Assembly (NCBI RefSeq): GCF_005938645.2
Contig: NZ_CP042171.1
Coordinates: forward strand, 3,844,001 to 3,908,000
DNA from: Pedobacter sp. KBS0701
GTDB taxonomy: Bacteria; Bacteroidota; Bacteroidia; Sphingobacteriales; Sphingobacteriaceae
Reading direction: 5' to 3'
DNA: 64,000 nt
In this document: piece after piece, positions 33,653 to 42,961 of the stretch
Position numbering within the stretch: position 1 is the first letter of the stretch
How the letters are laid out: each line of letters starts with the position of its first letter
Position numbers and translations under genes: made by a program
The notes under the pieces: generated by a model
Told to the model about the DNA's origin: nothing
The model's input: only the letters and a program-made list of their open reading frames with translations
Databases searched by the model: none

Positions 33653-34957
33653 ATGAAGTTACAGGTAAAGTTTTCTTTATATAATGCAGTAACCAAAATT
33701 GCGATTATCCTCGTTTTGGGTTTAATCATTTTGTTTTCGTTAGATAGATTAGCTTATAACCAGCTCGACAACCGTTTAATTAAAAAGAAAAATAAAATTA
33801 TTGAGCATTTAAATGATGACGAGATCGATAGTCTTTTAAATAAACAACAATCATTTACCGATTATAACATTTTAAAAGAAGAATTTATTGTTTTAACCGA
33901 CATTCCCGATAATCAACAGGATTCCTCTGCCAAGGTTTTTACCGAAAAAAGAGAGATTGAAGGTGATATAGAAGTCTACAGGATCCTTAACTATAAATTC
34001 TCGTATCATACCAACTGGTACAACCTAGAAATTGGAGAGACCATGACTACCCTCCAGTCGATTAAAAATTCAATCCGTTTTTACATGCTGATCGTGTTGG
34101 TAGCCGCCCTACTCATTACCTTGGTTGCCGACTTTACCTTTTCCAATTTCTTACTGAAACCATTTTACCTCATTATTGATAAAAAAATCAACCTGGTTGA
34201 TGATCCATCCCATTACAATTATCAGAATATCCCAACCAGCACCAACGATTTTAAAATCCTTGATAACAGCATCAATTCATTAATGCGAAAAATAAACACC
34301 CTTTTCGCCTTAGAAAAACAGTTTATTGCCAATGTTTCGCACGAATTGCTTACCCCTATCTCCATTTTAAGTACACGGTTTGAGAATATGCTGAATACTC
34401 CCGATATTCCGGTAGAGCATGAGAATAAAATTTATGCTTCGTTAAAAACATTAAACCGTTTAAAACTGATTATCAACAGCTTACTACTGATTTCAAAAGT
34501 GGAGAACAATCAATATTTAAAAACTGAAGAAATTAGCCTCAAGCAGGAAATAACAGATATTCACGAAGACCTGGAAGACCGCATCATCGATAAAAACATT
34601 ATTTATCAGGCCAATCTTACCAACGATTTCCATTTTACGGGCAATAAAGCCTTAATCCACACACTTCTGATCAACATTATCAATAATGCGATCAAATACA
34701 ATGTTGACGGCGGTTCGATAACCATTACAGATAAAACAGAGGCTGAAAACTACATACTCACCATCAGCGATACCGGATCGGGTATGAGCGCTGAGCTTGT
34801 CGAAAATGCCTTCGACCGCTTTAAACGTGGAAACAGCGAAGAAAACGGTTTCGGTTTAGGTTTAGCCATTGTGCAAAGTATAGCCAGGTTCCATAAAATC
34901 AAGGTTGATATTAAGTCCACAGAAAACGAAGGAACAAGCATTTCGTTAATTTTCTAA
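33653..34957 (+). CDS. sensor histidine kinase
   Basis: 434 residues. TM1 at about 13-32 and TM2 at about 142-164 enclose a periplasmic sensor region of about 110 residues without a recognised domain. The phosphoacceptor is His230 in QFIANVSHELLTPISIL. The ATPase domain shows the N box (INIINNAIKYN), G1 (SDTGSGM) and G2 (GFGLGLAIVQSI). There is no clear HAMP signature. It pairs with the preceding OmpR-type regulator; the signal is unknown. Confidence 0.93.
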   Translation: MKLQVKFSLYNAVTKIAIILVLGLIILFSLDRLAYNQLDNRLIKKKNKIIEHLNDDEIDSLLNKQQSFTDYNILKEEFIVLTDIPDNQQDSSAKVFTEKREIEGDIEVYRILNYKFSYHTNWYNLEIGETMTTLQSIKNSIRFYMLIVLVAALLITLVADFTFSNFLLKPFYLIIDKKINLVDDPSHYNYQNIPTSTNDFKILDNSINSLMRKINTLFALEKQFIANVSHELLTPISILSTRFENMLNTPDIPVEHENKIYASLKTLNRLKLIINSLLLISKVENNQYLKTEEISLKQEITDIHEDLEDRIIDKNIIYQANLTNDFHFTGNKALIHTLLINIINNAIKYNVDGGSITITDKTEAENYILTISDTGSGMSAELVENAFDRFKRGNSEENGFGLGLAIVQSIARFHKIKVDIKSTENEGTSISLIF

Positions 34958-35144
34958 ATCTAATTTTCCTTTTCAAATATTCACATATACATCGCTTTTG
35001 ATCTTTCTTACTAAAACCTCCATCAACTACCTCATATTTAGCGTACCTACTTACCTGAGTTCGGTTATTGAAAGCATATAACTGATCAGTTTTTTTAGAA
35101 AATCCAAAGTTATCCCGAAGAGACCGTCTCATAAATTCCGAATT

Positions 35145-35212
35145 GTCGTCCTGAGCCTGTCCGAAGGACTTAGTTAAATAACTTTTATGTGTTTCGACAG
35201 GCTCAACATGAC
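35145..35212. repeat. inverted repeat with TGAGCCTGTC arms
   Basis: GTCGTCCTGAGCCTGTCCGA faces TTTCGACAGGCTCAACATGA; the arms pair with a few mismatches. The surrounding gap of 379 bases between the kinase and lipoprotein genes holds no gene. This element type is dispersed across many Bacteroidota genomes. Confidence 0.7.
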
Positions 35213-35336
35213 AAAATCTGAGGAGAAATTGCCTTTATGATACAACCTCTTCTTCGGCTATAATACTTTCTATAACGAAACTTATTCTTTTTGGCAGGCG
35301 CTTTGCTCCATAATACAAAATCAATCCGATAAGAAA

Positions 35337-35810
35337 ATGAAAAACATGATCCCAGTATTAGGCATTGCCACTTTATTAATGGCTGCATGCCAGGGCGGTA
35401 CCGCTAAAAAAACACAGGCAAAAATAGACTCTACCATTGTAACTAACGCCGAAACCGCAACAGATTCGGTTCAATGTTATCAATACATTAAAAACCGCGA
35501 TACGGCTACTCTTTCGCTAAAAAGTGAGAATAACAAAGTAACAGGCACTTTAGGCTATAATTTATACGAAAAAGATAAAAATGCAGGTACTATAGCCGGG
35601 ATTGTTAAAGGCGATACCATTGTAGCCAATTATACTTTTCAGTCTGAAGGACAAACCTCTGTTAGGGAAGTAGCCTTTTTAAAACAGGGCGCTCAGTTAA
35701 TTGAAGGTTTTGGCGATGTGCAGGAAGTTAAAGGCGAAACCAGGTACAAAGATATCAGCAAGCTAAAGTTTGATGGATCAATGGCTTTTGGTAAAATTGA
35801 TTGTAAATAA
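35337..35810 (+). CDS. lipoprotein of unknown function, 157 residues
   Basis: A lipoprotein signal with lipobox LLMAAC (Cys19) is followed by a short Lys/Thr-rich linker and a compact beta-rich domain: CYQYIKNRDTATLSLKSENN, KVTGTLGYNLYEKDKNAGT, IAGIVKGDTIVANYTFQSEG. The repeated strand-turn pattern resembles lipocalin-like sheet proteins of the NlpE kind, but I do not assign a family. Monocistronic, convergent with the next lipoprotein gene. Confidence 0.8.
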   Translation: MKNMIPVLGIATLLMAACQGGTAKKTQAKIDSTIVTNAETATDSVQCYQYIKNRDTATLSLKSENNKVTGTLGYNLYEKDKNAGTIAGIVKGDTIVANYTFQSEGQTSVREVAFLKQGAQLIEGFGDVQEVKGETRYKDISKLKFDGSMAFGKIDCK

Positions 35811-35815
35811 AATTT

Positions 35816-35886
35816 CATCATTTCGACCGAAGTGGAGAAATCTGTTGTCTAGTATCATAGATTTCTTGACTCCGCTCGAAATGACG
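35816..35886. repeat. inverted repeat with TCATTTCGA arms, between convergent genes
   Basis: CATCATTTCGACCGAAGTGG with GAGAAATCT faces AGATTTCTTGACTCCGCTCG with AAATGACG. The long imperfect hairpin lies between two convergent lipoprotein genes and could terminate both. A related element is at 51002-51085. Confidence 0.8.
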
Positions 35887-35910
35887 ATCTCCTAGTAGTT
35901 GGAGTGTTGT

Positions 35911-36336
35911 TTATCTTACAACATTTTTCGCAGCTTCTGCCCACTCCTCGCTTGCCTTAATCATATATTCAGAATACTTTTGAATTTCATCAGGTTTTAA
36001 TTTGGCGGCCCAACCTGTTGCCTGATTTGCCCATGCAGTGTATTTATCGCTTATGGCGTTAATTTCTGCTGCATTTTTACTTTTTACAGCTGCAACGTAT
36101 TCGTCTTTTAATTTGCTATACTCAGCCAAACCTTTATTTACCTCTTCGCTCGAGAAAGTCGGAACTTCAGTTTTAACGGTTTCAGTGGTCGTCGTAGTAA
36201 CTTTGGTAACAGTATCGCCGTTTACGGCAATTTTGCTCGAATCTTTTGTCGTTTCTGTTTTTTTTGTGCTGTCGCAAGAAACTAATGTAGTAGCCAACAG
36301 GCCAACCGTTGCAATAGATAAAATAGTATTTTTCAT
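35911..36336 (-). CDS. small lipoprotein with helical domain, 141 residues
   Basis: Lipobox LVSC (Cys21) follows a typical signal peptide. A Thr/Lys-rich linker (TKKTETTKDS, VTTTTTETVKTEV) leads to a fully helical domain at about 60-141 (NKGLAEYSKLKDEYVAAVKS, AAEINAISDKYTAWANQATG). No family recognised. Expected on the periplasmic face of a membrane. Single gene. Confidence 0.8.
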   Translation of the reverse strand: MKNTILSIATVGLLATTLVSCDSTKKTETTKDSSKIAVNGDTVTKVTTTTTETVKTEVPTFSSEEVNKGLAEYSKLKDEYVAAVKSKNAAEINAISDKYTAWANQATGWAAKLKPDEIQKYSEYMIKASEEWAEAAKNVVR

Positions 36337-36475
36337 TGTTTTATATTTTATTTAGAGGTGATGAAGCTATCATCATTTTGTATTTTCCCTGTCGGTTTTG
36401 AAAAATCATGATGGTTTCATTTTTTGATTTGGTTTTAGCCTGAAGATGACTAAATATTGTGCCAAATCATAAAAA

Positions 36476-36499
36476 ACCCGGTTAAATACTCAACCGGGT
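36476..36499 (-). terminator. intrinsic terminator after the pseudouridine synthase gene
   Basis: Stem ACCCGGTT/AACCGGGT with an eight-base loop, followed on the minus strand by a T-run. It lies about 35 bases past the stop of the gene at 36533-37219. Confidence 0.85.
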
Positions 36500-36532
36500 C
36501 TCCTTTAATACTTATTGTATGGTGATTACTAC

Positions 36533-37219
36533 CTATAAATCTTCAAACCGTTCCCAAAAACCGTCAACTGGTAATTTGGCGAATATGTTTACAGGTTCTT
36601 TTTTTACCGGATGTATAAACTGTAAGCGACGGGCATGCAGGCAAATACTTCCTTTTCTGCTTCCTCGCGGATAACCATATTTATTATCACCCATAATCGG
36701 ACAGCCCATTGAGGATAGCTGAACCCTGATCTGGTGCGAACGGCCCGTTAAAGGATCTACCTCCAACAGGTAGTAATCGCCTACTTTTGCTTTCACTTTA
36801 TAAGAAAGCTCAGCCCGCTGGCTGCCGGTAACTTCCGTATTATAATAAGAAACCACATTTTTTTGTGGGTTTTTAACCAGCCAATGGATCAAAGTAGCTG
36901 ATTCCTTTTCAGGTTTATTCTTGACTACCGCCCAATAGGTTTTCTTTACTTCCCTGTTTTTGAAAGCAGCATTCATCCGTTCTAAAGCCTTACTGGTTTT
37001 AGCAAATAAGATTACACCACTTACGGGCCTGTCTAAACGGTGTACTACCCCTAAAAAAGCACCATTAGGTTTGTTGTATTTTTTAGCGATATATTTTTTT
37101 ACCTGTTCATCCAAAGGTTCATCCCCAGTTTCATCAACCTGTACGATATCACCCGCCCTTTTATTAATAGCGATTAAATGATTGTCTTCAAAAAGGATGT
37201 CGTTATCGGTAATTGGCAT
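36533..37219 (-). CDS. RluA-family RNA pseudouridine synthase
   Basis: 228 residues. The catalytic motif HRLDRPVSG carries Asp63, and the RNA-binding signature TGRSHQIRVQLSSMGCPIMGD follows. There is no N-terminal S4 domain, so it is the short form; the target uridine (23S rRNA or tRNA) cannot be named. Cytoplasmic. Transcribed in the same direction as panB, which lies 148 bases upstream across a low-complexity gap. Confidence 0.92.
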   Translation of the reverse strand: MPITDNDILFEDNHLIAINKRAGDIVQVDETGDEPLDEQVKKYIAKKYNKPNGAFLGVVHRLDRPVSGVILFAKTSKALERMNAAFKNREVKKTYWAVVKNKPEKESATLIHWLVKNPQKNVVSYYNTEVTGSQRAELSYKVKAKVGDYYLLEVDPLTGRSHQIRVQLSSMGCPIMGDNKYGYPRGSRKGSICLHARRLQFIHPVKKEPVNIFAKLPVDGFWERFEDL

Positions 37220-37367
37220 CGGTTAGTTTATTGGTTCATTCGTTATTAGTTCATTTGACCAAGCAAATCGTCTATTGCGAATCTATTGGTTAATTTGTTA
37301 GTTGTTTAAGCTGGATAGTTTATCTGCGCTTGAAAAAACTCCAAACTCAAAACGCCCAGCTCCAAAC

Positions 37368-38183
37368 TTAGTATTGTTCTTTCTCGTTCGGGAAATCGTT
37401 TCCTTTCACATCCCGGATATAAGATTGCGCCGCGCCTAAAATTTCGTCATACAGATTGATATACTGGCGTAAAAAGCGTGGTTTAAATCCTTTGGTTAAA
37501 CCAATCATATCATTTACTACCAAAACCTGTCCATCACAGTTTGGTCCGGCACCAATGCCAATAGTTGGAATATGCAGACTTTCTGTAACTTCTTTGCCTA
37601 GAGCGGCAGGAATTTTCTCTAATACGATTGCAAAACAACCAGCAGCCTGTAAGGCTAAAACATCTGTTTTTAACTTATTTGCTTCTTCTTCTTCCTTTGC
37701 ACGAACGGTATAGGTTCCAAATTTATAAATCGACTGAGGTGTTAAACCCAGGTGTCCCATTACCGGAATTCCTGCTGTAATGATACGTTGAACCGATTCA
37801 ATAATTTCTTCGCCGCCCTCTAATTTAACACCGTGTGCTCCTGATTCTTTCATAATCCTGATCGCTGAGTTCAAAGCTTCTTTCGAGTTTCCCTGATAGG
37901 AACCGAAAGGTAAATCAACTACAACAAAAGCACGTTTAACTGCTCTGATTACAGATGCAGCGTGATAAATCATCTGATCCAGGGTTATAGGTAAAGTTGT
38001 TTCATGACCAGCCATTACATTCGATGCAGAATCACCAACCAATAAAACGTCTAATCCTGCATCATCCAGAATGGTCGCCATCGAATAATCGTAGGCTGTT
38101 AACATCGATATTTTTTCACTACGTTGTTTCATTTCTTGTAAAATGTGTGTAGTGATGCGTTTGATTTCTTTATGTACCGACAT
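37368..38183 (-). CDS. panB: 3-methyl-2-oxobutanoate hydroxymethyltransferase PanB
   Basis: 271 residues of the PanB TIM-barrel. [50 protein letters not shown] and VKLEGGEE are the metal- and ketoisovalerate-binding segments, and [14 protein letters not shown] is at the C-terminal side. It makes ketopantoate in the coenzyme A pathway. Its TACTTTTG box lies 17 bases before the ATG. No other pan gene is in the window. Confidence 0.97.
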   Translation of the reverse strand: MSVHKEIKRITTHILQEMKQRSEKISMLTAYDYSMATILDDAGLDVLLVGDSASNVMAGHETTLPITLDQMIYHAASVIRAVKRAFVVVDLPFGSYQGNSKEALNSAIRIMKESGAHGVKLEGGEEIIESVQRIITAGIPVMGHLGLTPQSIYKFGTYTVRAKEEEEANKLKTDVLALQAAGCFAIVLEKIPAALGKEVTESLHIPTIGIGAGPNCDGQVLVVNDMIGLTKGFKPRFLRQYINLYDEILGAAQSYIRDVKGNDFPNEKEQY

Positions 38184-38200
38184 GAGATTTGTTTTGTTGC

Positions 38201-38208
38201 CAAAAGTA
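38201..38208 (-). promoter_or_regulatory. Bacteroidota -7 promoter box (panB)
   Basis: The minus strand reads TACTTTTG, 17 bases before the panB ATG at 38183. Confidence 0.6.
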
Positions 38209-38230
38209 TTGTTTTTTCTTTAATTAAGCC

Positions 38231-38331
38231 GAAAGACCAAAGTTAAAAGACCAAAGCAATCTCAGGCTAAAATCATTTTTTATACAAATCAGTTCCCTTG
38301 CTTTCAGCTTTAGTCTTTAAACTTTCAGCTT
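38231..38331. repeat. low-complexity inverted repeat between panB and carA
   Basis: AAAGACCAAAGTTAAAAGAC words on the left face GCTTTAGTCTTTAAACTTTC words on the right, an imperfect hairpin. The 318-base gap holds, beside this, the carA promoter and nothing gene-like. Confidence 0.5.
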
Positions 38332-38375
38332 ATGCTTTATTTCACTTTTCTCTTTACATTGCCAATCTTAAAGCA

Positions 38376-38383
38376 TATCTTTG
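38376..38383 (+). promoter_or_regulatory. Bacteroidota -7 promoter box (carA)
   Basis: TATCTTTG followed by TACCCCG, a textbook Bacteroidota start region, about 118 bases before the carA ATG. The long leader could hold regulation by pyrimidines or arginine, but I see no clear attenuator. Confidence 0.6.
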
Positions 38384-38501
38384 TACCCCGAAATGGAAGG
38401 GATATATTCATCTTTTTTTGCACCCTGCAAATACGGCTTTAATGCCGAAAGCCATTCTTTTTTCAACTCTTTTTTAAATCAAAATCCATATTGTAATTAC
38501 C

Positions 38502-39614
38502 ATGACTAACTACACCAAGTTACCTGCGATTTTATTACTGGCCGATGGCACAGTTTTTTACGGCAAAGCGGCCGGAAAAATTGGGACTACTACTGGCGAA
38601 ATTTGTTTTAATACCGGGATGACAGGTTACCAGGAAATTTTCACAGATCCAAGTTATTTTGGACAGATAATGGTTACCACCAATGCACATATTGGCAATT
38701 ATGGTATCCATAAAGATGAAATCGAATCGGGTTCGATTAAAATTGCCGGTTTAGTCTGCAAAAATTACAACATCGTTTATAGCCGTAAAGAAGCAACAGA
38801 ATCAATCCAGGATTATTTCCAGAATGATAATTTAGTTGCCATTTCTGATATTGATACACGTGCATTGGTTCGACATATCCGCGACAAAGGTGCCATGAAC
38901 GCCATTATTTCTTCGGAAATAACTGACTTAGAGGAATTAAAACAAAAATTGGCCGAAGTACCTTCCATGGAAGGTTTAGAACTTTCATCTAAAGTTAGTA
39001 CAAGCGAACCATATTTTTACGGTAACCCTGAGGCAAGCTTAAAAGTTGCCGCTTTAGATTTAGGCATCAAGAAAAACATTTTGCGCAGTTTTGAAAACCG
39101 TGACATCTATGTTCAGGTTTTCCCGGCTAAAACGACCTTTGCTGAAATGGAAAAATTCAGTCCTGATGGTTATTTCATTTCTAACGGTCCTGGCGATCCA
39201 TCGGTAATGCCTTATGCGGTAGAAACCATCAAAGATATATTAGCAGAAGATAAACCCTTGTTCGGTATCTGCTTAGGTCACCAGTTATTGGCCGAAGCTA
39301 ACGGTATCGGTACCATGAAAATGTTCAACGGTCACCGCGGATTAAACCACCCGGTTAAAAACATTATCAAAAACCACTGCGAGGTTACCTCACAGAACCA
39401 TGGTTTTGGTGTAATTCCGGATGAGGTTAGAAACTCTGATAAAGTAGAAATTACACATGTTAACCTAAACGATAAATCAATCGAGGGAATCCGTGTTAAA
39501 GGCAAAAAAGCATTCTCAGTTCAGTATCACCCAGAGTCTTCTCCAGGTCCACACGATTCGCGTTACTTATTCGATGATTTTGTTGAAGTAATGAAAGGCG
39601 AACTGGCTTGGTAA
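38502..39614 (+). CDS. carA: carbamoyl-phosphate synthase small subunit (glutaminase)
   Basis: 370 residues. The N-terminal domain contains TGMTGYQEIFTDPSYFGQI. The C-terminal class I glutamine amidotransferase has the nucleophile Cys257 in FGICLGHQLLAEANG and the His343/Glu345 pair in YHPES. It supplies ammonia to CarB for carbamoyl phosphate, which feeds pyrimidine and arginine synthesis. carB is not in this window; a terminator follows carA directly, so the two subunits are not in one operon here. Confidence 0.97.
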   Translation: MTNYTKLPAILLLADGTVFYGKAAGKIGTTTGEICFNTGMTGYQEIFTDPSYFGQIMVTTNAHIGNYGIHKDEIESGSIKIAGLVCKNYNIVYSRKEATESIQDYFQNDNLVAISDIDTRALVRHIRDKGAMNAIISSEITDLEELKQKLAEVPSMEGLELSSKVSTSEPYFYGNPEASLKVAALDLGIKKNILRSFENRDIYVQVFPAKTTFAEMEKFSPDGYFISNGPGDPSVMPYAVETIKDILAEDKPLFGICLGHQLLAEANGIGTMKMFNGHRGLNHPVKNIIKNHCEVTSQNHGFGVIPDEVRNSDKVEITHVNLNDKSIEGIRVKGKKAFSVQYHPESSPGPHDSRYLFDDFVEVMKGELAW

Positions 39615-39667
39615 GGTAAGGTTTAAGGTAAAAGGCTAAAGGTTAAAGGCCAAAATACAATAAAAAG

Positions 39668-39717
39668 ATCTGCGGATTTGCGGCAAAAATAAGCTGTCGA
39701 TCCGCAGATTTCTTTTG
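39668..39717 (+). terminator. intrinsic terminator after carA
   Basis: ATCTGCGGAT (39668-39677) and ATCCGCAGAT (39700-39709) pair over ten bases, followed by TTCTTTTG. The loop is 22 bases. Confidence 0.8.
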
Positions 39718-39818
39718 TAACCTATTTTCGCCTGCTTAAAACATCATTTTACCGACATTTTCGACTCTGAGTCTAAAAATTCATTTCCTATTCATTTAAA
39801 GCTCCTTACATTCGCAAC

Positions 39819-40580
39819 ATGGAAACAAAAAAAGCCATTATCAGTGTTAAAGACCTGGTAAAAAAATATGATGATTTCGTAGCCGTTCAAGGGCTTAGTT
39901 TTGAGGTATATGAGCATGAGATTTTCGGTCTGCTTGGCCCTAATGGCGCTGGAAAAACCACTACCCTCGAAATTATCGAGACATTGAGAGCTAAAACATC
40001 AGGTGAAATTATTGTTAATGGTTTTTCTGTTGATAAACATCCGCAGGATATTAAACAGATTATTGGTGTACAGCTACAGGCAGCTGGTTATTATCCAAAT
40101 CTAAACCTGATCGAACTGATTGAACTTTTTGCAGGGTTATATGGCGCCAACATTAAACCCATGGAGATGCTAGAGAAAGTGAACCTTCAGGATAAGGCCA
40201 AAGCCAAATACAAAGCACTTTCTGGCGGACAAAAGCAGCGTTTCTCTATAGCGACAACGCTCATCAACCAACCAAAGATTATTTTTTTGGACGAACCTAC
40301 AACAGGCCTGGATCCACAGGCCCGCAGAAATCTTTGGGATCTGATTACAGAAATCCGGGATGCAGGCACAACCGTGGTGATTACCACACACTATATGGAC
40401 GAGGCTGAACAGCTTTGCGATCGCGTTGCTTTTGTAGAACGAGGACAAATTATAGCTCTGGATACGCCTGACAACTTAATAGACAAATTAGTAAATAGTG
40501 GTTTTGAACGCAAAAAAGAAGTTAAAAAGGCCAATCTGGAAGATGTTTTCATCAACCTTACCGGTCAGGAATGGAGATAA
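39819..40580 (+). CDS. ABC transporter ATP-binding protein (ABC-2 exporter type)
   Basis: 253 residues. Walker A is GPNGAGKTT, the Q-loop is in IIGVQLQAAGYYPNL, the signature is LSGGQKQR, Walker B is IIFLDEP, and the H-loop is in VVITTHYMDEAEQL. It is of the DrrA/CcmA-like class that drives ABC-2 permeases in drug or polymer export. Operon with the permease gene that starts 178 bases downstream. Confidence 0.95.
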   Translation: METKKAIISVKDLVKKYDDFVAVQGLSFEVYEHEIFGLLGPNGAGKTTTLEIIETLRAKTSGEIIVNGFSVDKHPQDIKQIIGVQLQAAGYYPNLNLIELIELFAGLYGANIKPMEMLEKVNLQDKAKAKYKALSGGQKQRFSIATTLINQPKIIFLDEPTTGLDPQARRNLWDLITEIRDAGTTVVITTHYMDEAEQLCDRVAFVERGQIIALDTPDNLIDKLVNSGFERKKEVKKANLEDVFINLTGQEWR

Positions 40581-40757
40581 TAATTAAAATTCTTTCTCTT
40601 GAAAAGCAAGGGCAGCATTCCAGTTAAGGTTACTCCCGCTTTTCGTTACAATCTTTTTGTAAATCTTATGCCCAAATAAAAGCATCTAAAACAAAAAGGA
40701 TTTACACTACAATCGGGTTTAAGAACATAAACAGCACAACTATTAATCAAATAGTAA

Positions 40758-41834
40758 ATGAAAAAATACAATAACCTTACAGCAACCCTGGCCCTTGCCA
40801 AAGCGAGTTTCCGATCGATTATGCGGAGTCCATCGGCAGTAGTATTTACGCTTGCTTTTCCTTTGATATTTATCCTTGTTTTTGGCTTTTTGGGCGGTGG
40901 CGGAACCCATATCGATGTTGGGGTAACACCAGGTTCTGATGTGAACAACCCGGTAATGGGAATGCTAGAAAAAACAGGAATGATCCGTCTGGTTAAAGAT
41001 AAATCTAAAGCCGAATTTGATAAATTACTTGAAAAGGGCAATGTTGATGCCATGATTGATGTGCACAGGAAAGTAAATTCTGCCGCCTATTCAGTTAATG
41101 TGATTTACACCTCAGCATCGAGAGATAAAGGCGGGATTTTAAAATCGGTTTTAAATAATATTTTTTACGACAAAACTTTAAAACCAACTGTAGCTGAAAT
41201 AAAAGAAAGTACCATCACAGGCCGTGAATATAAAACCATCGATTTTATCCTCCCGGGCCAATTGGGCTTTTCGCTATTAAGCACAGGCGTTTTCGGTACA
41301 GCATTTGTATTCTTGAGTCTCCGTCAAACCCTCGTAATTAAACGCTTTTTTGCTACTCCCGTAAAGCGTTCGAGCATTGTAATTGGCGAAGGAATTGCCC
41401 GCATTGGATTTGCCTTAATTGGTGCGTTATTTATCATTTTAATTGGCCATTTCTTTTTTGGCTTTACCCTTGTACATGGTGTAATCACAGTAGCCAACAT
41501 GCTTATACTGGCCACAATGGGCATTATTGTTTTTATGGGCTTTGGCTTTATTATCTCCGGCATTGCCAAAAGCGAAAGTATGGTGCCTCCAATATCAAAT
41601 ATTATTACCCTGCCACAGTTTTTATTGTCTGGAACATTCTTTTCTATCGAGGCTTTTCCAAGTTGGTTACAACCGATTAGCCGGGCCTTACCCCTTACCT
41701 ATTTAAACGACGCCATGCGTAAAGTAGCCTTTGAAGGCGTTGGCCTGTGGGATGTTAAATTCCAGATCATGATCTTATTGCTTTGGGGTATTGGCATTTA
41801 TGCCGTGGCGGTAAAAGTATTTAAGTGGGAATAA
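40758..41834 (+). CDS. ABC-2 type transporter permease
   Basis: 358 residues: one N-terminal TM (about 20-42), an extracytoplasmic domain of about 130 residues, then five C-terminal TMs, the usual ABC-2 membrane layout. Segments such as FLLSGTFFSIEAFPSWLQPISRALPLTYLNDAMR are typical of the family. It works with the ATPase encoded just upstream; the export substrate is unknown. Followed by a terminator. Confidence 0.92.
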   Translation: MKKYNNLTATLALAKASFRSIMRSPSAVVFTLAFPLIFILVFGFLGGGGTHIDVGVTPGSDVNNPVMGMLEKTGMIRLVKDKSKAEFDKLLEKGNVDAMIDVHRKVNSAAYSVNVIYTSASRDKGGILKSVLNNIFYDKTLKPTVAEIKESTITGREYKTIDFILPGQLGFSLLSTGVFGTAFVFLSLRQTLVIKRFFATPVKRSSIVIGEGIARIGFALIGALFIILIGHFFFGFTLVHGVITVANMLILATMGIIVFMGFGFIISGIAKSESMVPPISNIITLPQFLLSGTFFSIEAFPSWLQPISRALPLTYLNDAMRKVAFEGVGLWDVKFQIMILLLWGIGIYAVAVKVFKWE

Positions 41835-41852
41835 GCACCCTAAAAACATTTT

Positions 41853-41885
41853 AAAATGATAATGTAACGTTATCATTTTTTTTGG
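41853..41885 (+). terminator. intrinsic terminator after the ABC exporter operon
   Basis: AAAATGATAA / TTATCATTTT pair over ten bases with a seven-base loop (TGTAACG), followed by a run of Ts. About 20 bases past the permease stop. Confidence 0.85.
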
Positions 41886-41948
41886 CTAAAAAAATTAATA
41901 TCGGATAGGTTTACTTTTATGTATAACCGATAATTAGTATATTTGATT

Positions 41949-42905
41949 ATGTGGGATTTTGATTTAAGCGATTTAGAAGAGCTGTTACCGCAAATAAAAA
42001 GGTTATACGAAAAAAAGGCCAGGTTAGAAACTTCGAGGCCCCTGCCTAACAGTGCCCTACACCGTATTAAAGAAGACCTCACGCTCGAGTGGACTTACAA
42101 CTCAAACAGTATAGAAGGAAATACCTTAAGCCTGAAAGAAACCCAGATGGTTTTACAGGAAGGCATGACCGTAAAGGGAAAATCACTTAGGGAACATTTC
42201 GAAGCCTATAACCACGAAAAAGCCATTGATTACTTATATGGCTTAGTCAAAAAAAACTATACGTTAAGGAGCATTGATATCCTATCGCTGCATGGCCTGG
42301 TATTGCGAAGCATTGAAGATGATTACGCGGGTCGCTTAAGAAATGGCGGAGTACGTATTGTAGGTGCAAATTTTACGCCGCCAAATGCCAGTAAAGTTTC
42401 TGATCTGATAGATCAGCTGATCACTTTTATTAACGATAATCCGCTGGGATTAAATGATATTGTATTGTCTACTATTTTCCACCATAAACTGGTTTGGATC
42501 CATCCATTTTTTGATGGGAATGGGCGTACTGTAAGGCTTGCGATGAATTTACTACTTATGCGAAGTGGCTTCCCCCCTGCTATCATCCTCAAGAACGACA
42601 GAAAGAAATACTACGAAGCCCTTAATCAGGCTAACAAGGGCAATTACCATAAACTTTGTTTATTGATGTTACAAGCTTTAGAACGTTCGTTAAATATCTA
42701 TATAAATGCATTGCCTGGAAACACTTACGGAGATTACGAACCCATATCACATATCGTTTCAGAACCTGATGTTCCTTATGGCCAAGAGTATGTGAGCCTA
42801 TTGGCAAGGCAAGGCAAAATTGATGCCTATAAAGAAGGCAAAGATTGGCTTACCACAAAATCTGCCGTACAAAGCTATATTAGAACACGTAAAAGAAAAC
42901 GTTAA
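41949..42905 (+). CDS. Fic-domain protein, class II (N-terminal inhibitory helix)
   Basis: 318 residues. The catalytic Fic motif is HPFFDGNGR at 185-193, which keeps the His and both substrate-phosphate-binding residues expected for AMP transfer. The inhibitory motif S-x-x-x-E-G is present near the N-terminus (Ser52 to Gly57 in NSNSIEGN), so the enzyme should be self-inhibited, as in class II Fic proteins. A C-terminal basic region (about 275-318, SAVQSYIRTRKRKR) may bind nucleic acid. No antitoxin gene is adjacent. ATG 41949 is preferred over TTG 41943. Confidence 0.93.
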   Translation: MWDFDLSDLEELLPQIKRLYEKKARLETSRPLPNSALHRIKEDLTLEWTYNSNSIEGNTLSLKETQMVLQEGMTVKGKSLREHFEAYNHEKAIDYLYGLVKKNYTLRSIDILSLHGLVLRSIEDDYAGRLRNGGVRIVGANFTPPNASKVSDLIDQLITFINDNPLGLNDIVLSTIFHHKLVWIHPFFDGNGRTVRLAMNLLLMRSGFPPAIILKNDRKKYYEALNQANKGNYHKLCLLMLQALERSLNIYINALPGNTYGDYEPISHIVSEPDVPYGQEYVSLLARQGKIDAYKEGKDWLTTKSAVQSYIRTRKRKR

Positions 42906-42961
42906 CCTTTTTTAACTTTTCGTTGCATGATATTGATGTAATTTTACCGAAAAAACATTTA

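Noticed and set aside
38384..38501. A riboswitch or attenuator in the carA leader
   Set aside because: I find no leader peptide, no terminator hairpin before the start and no known riboswitch core.
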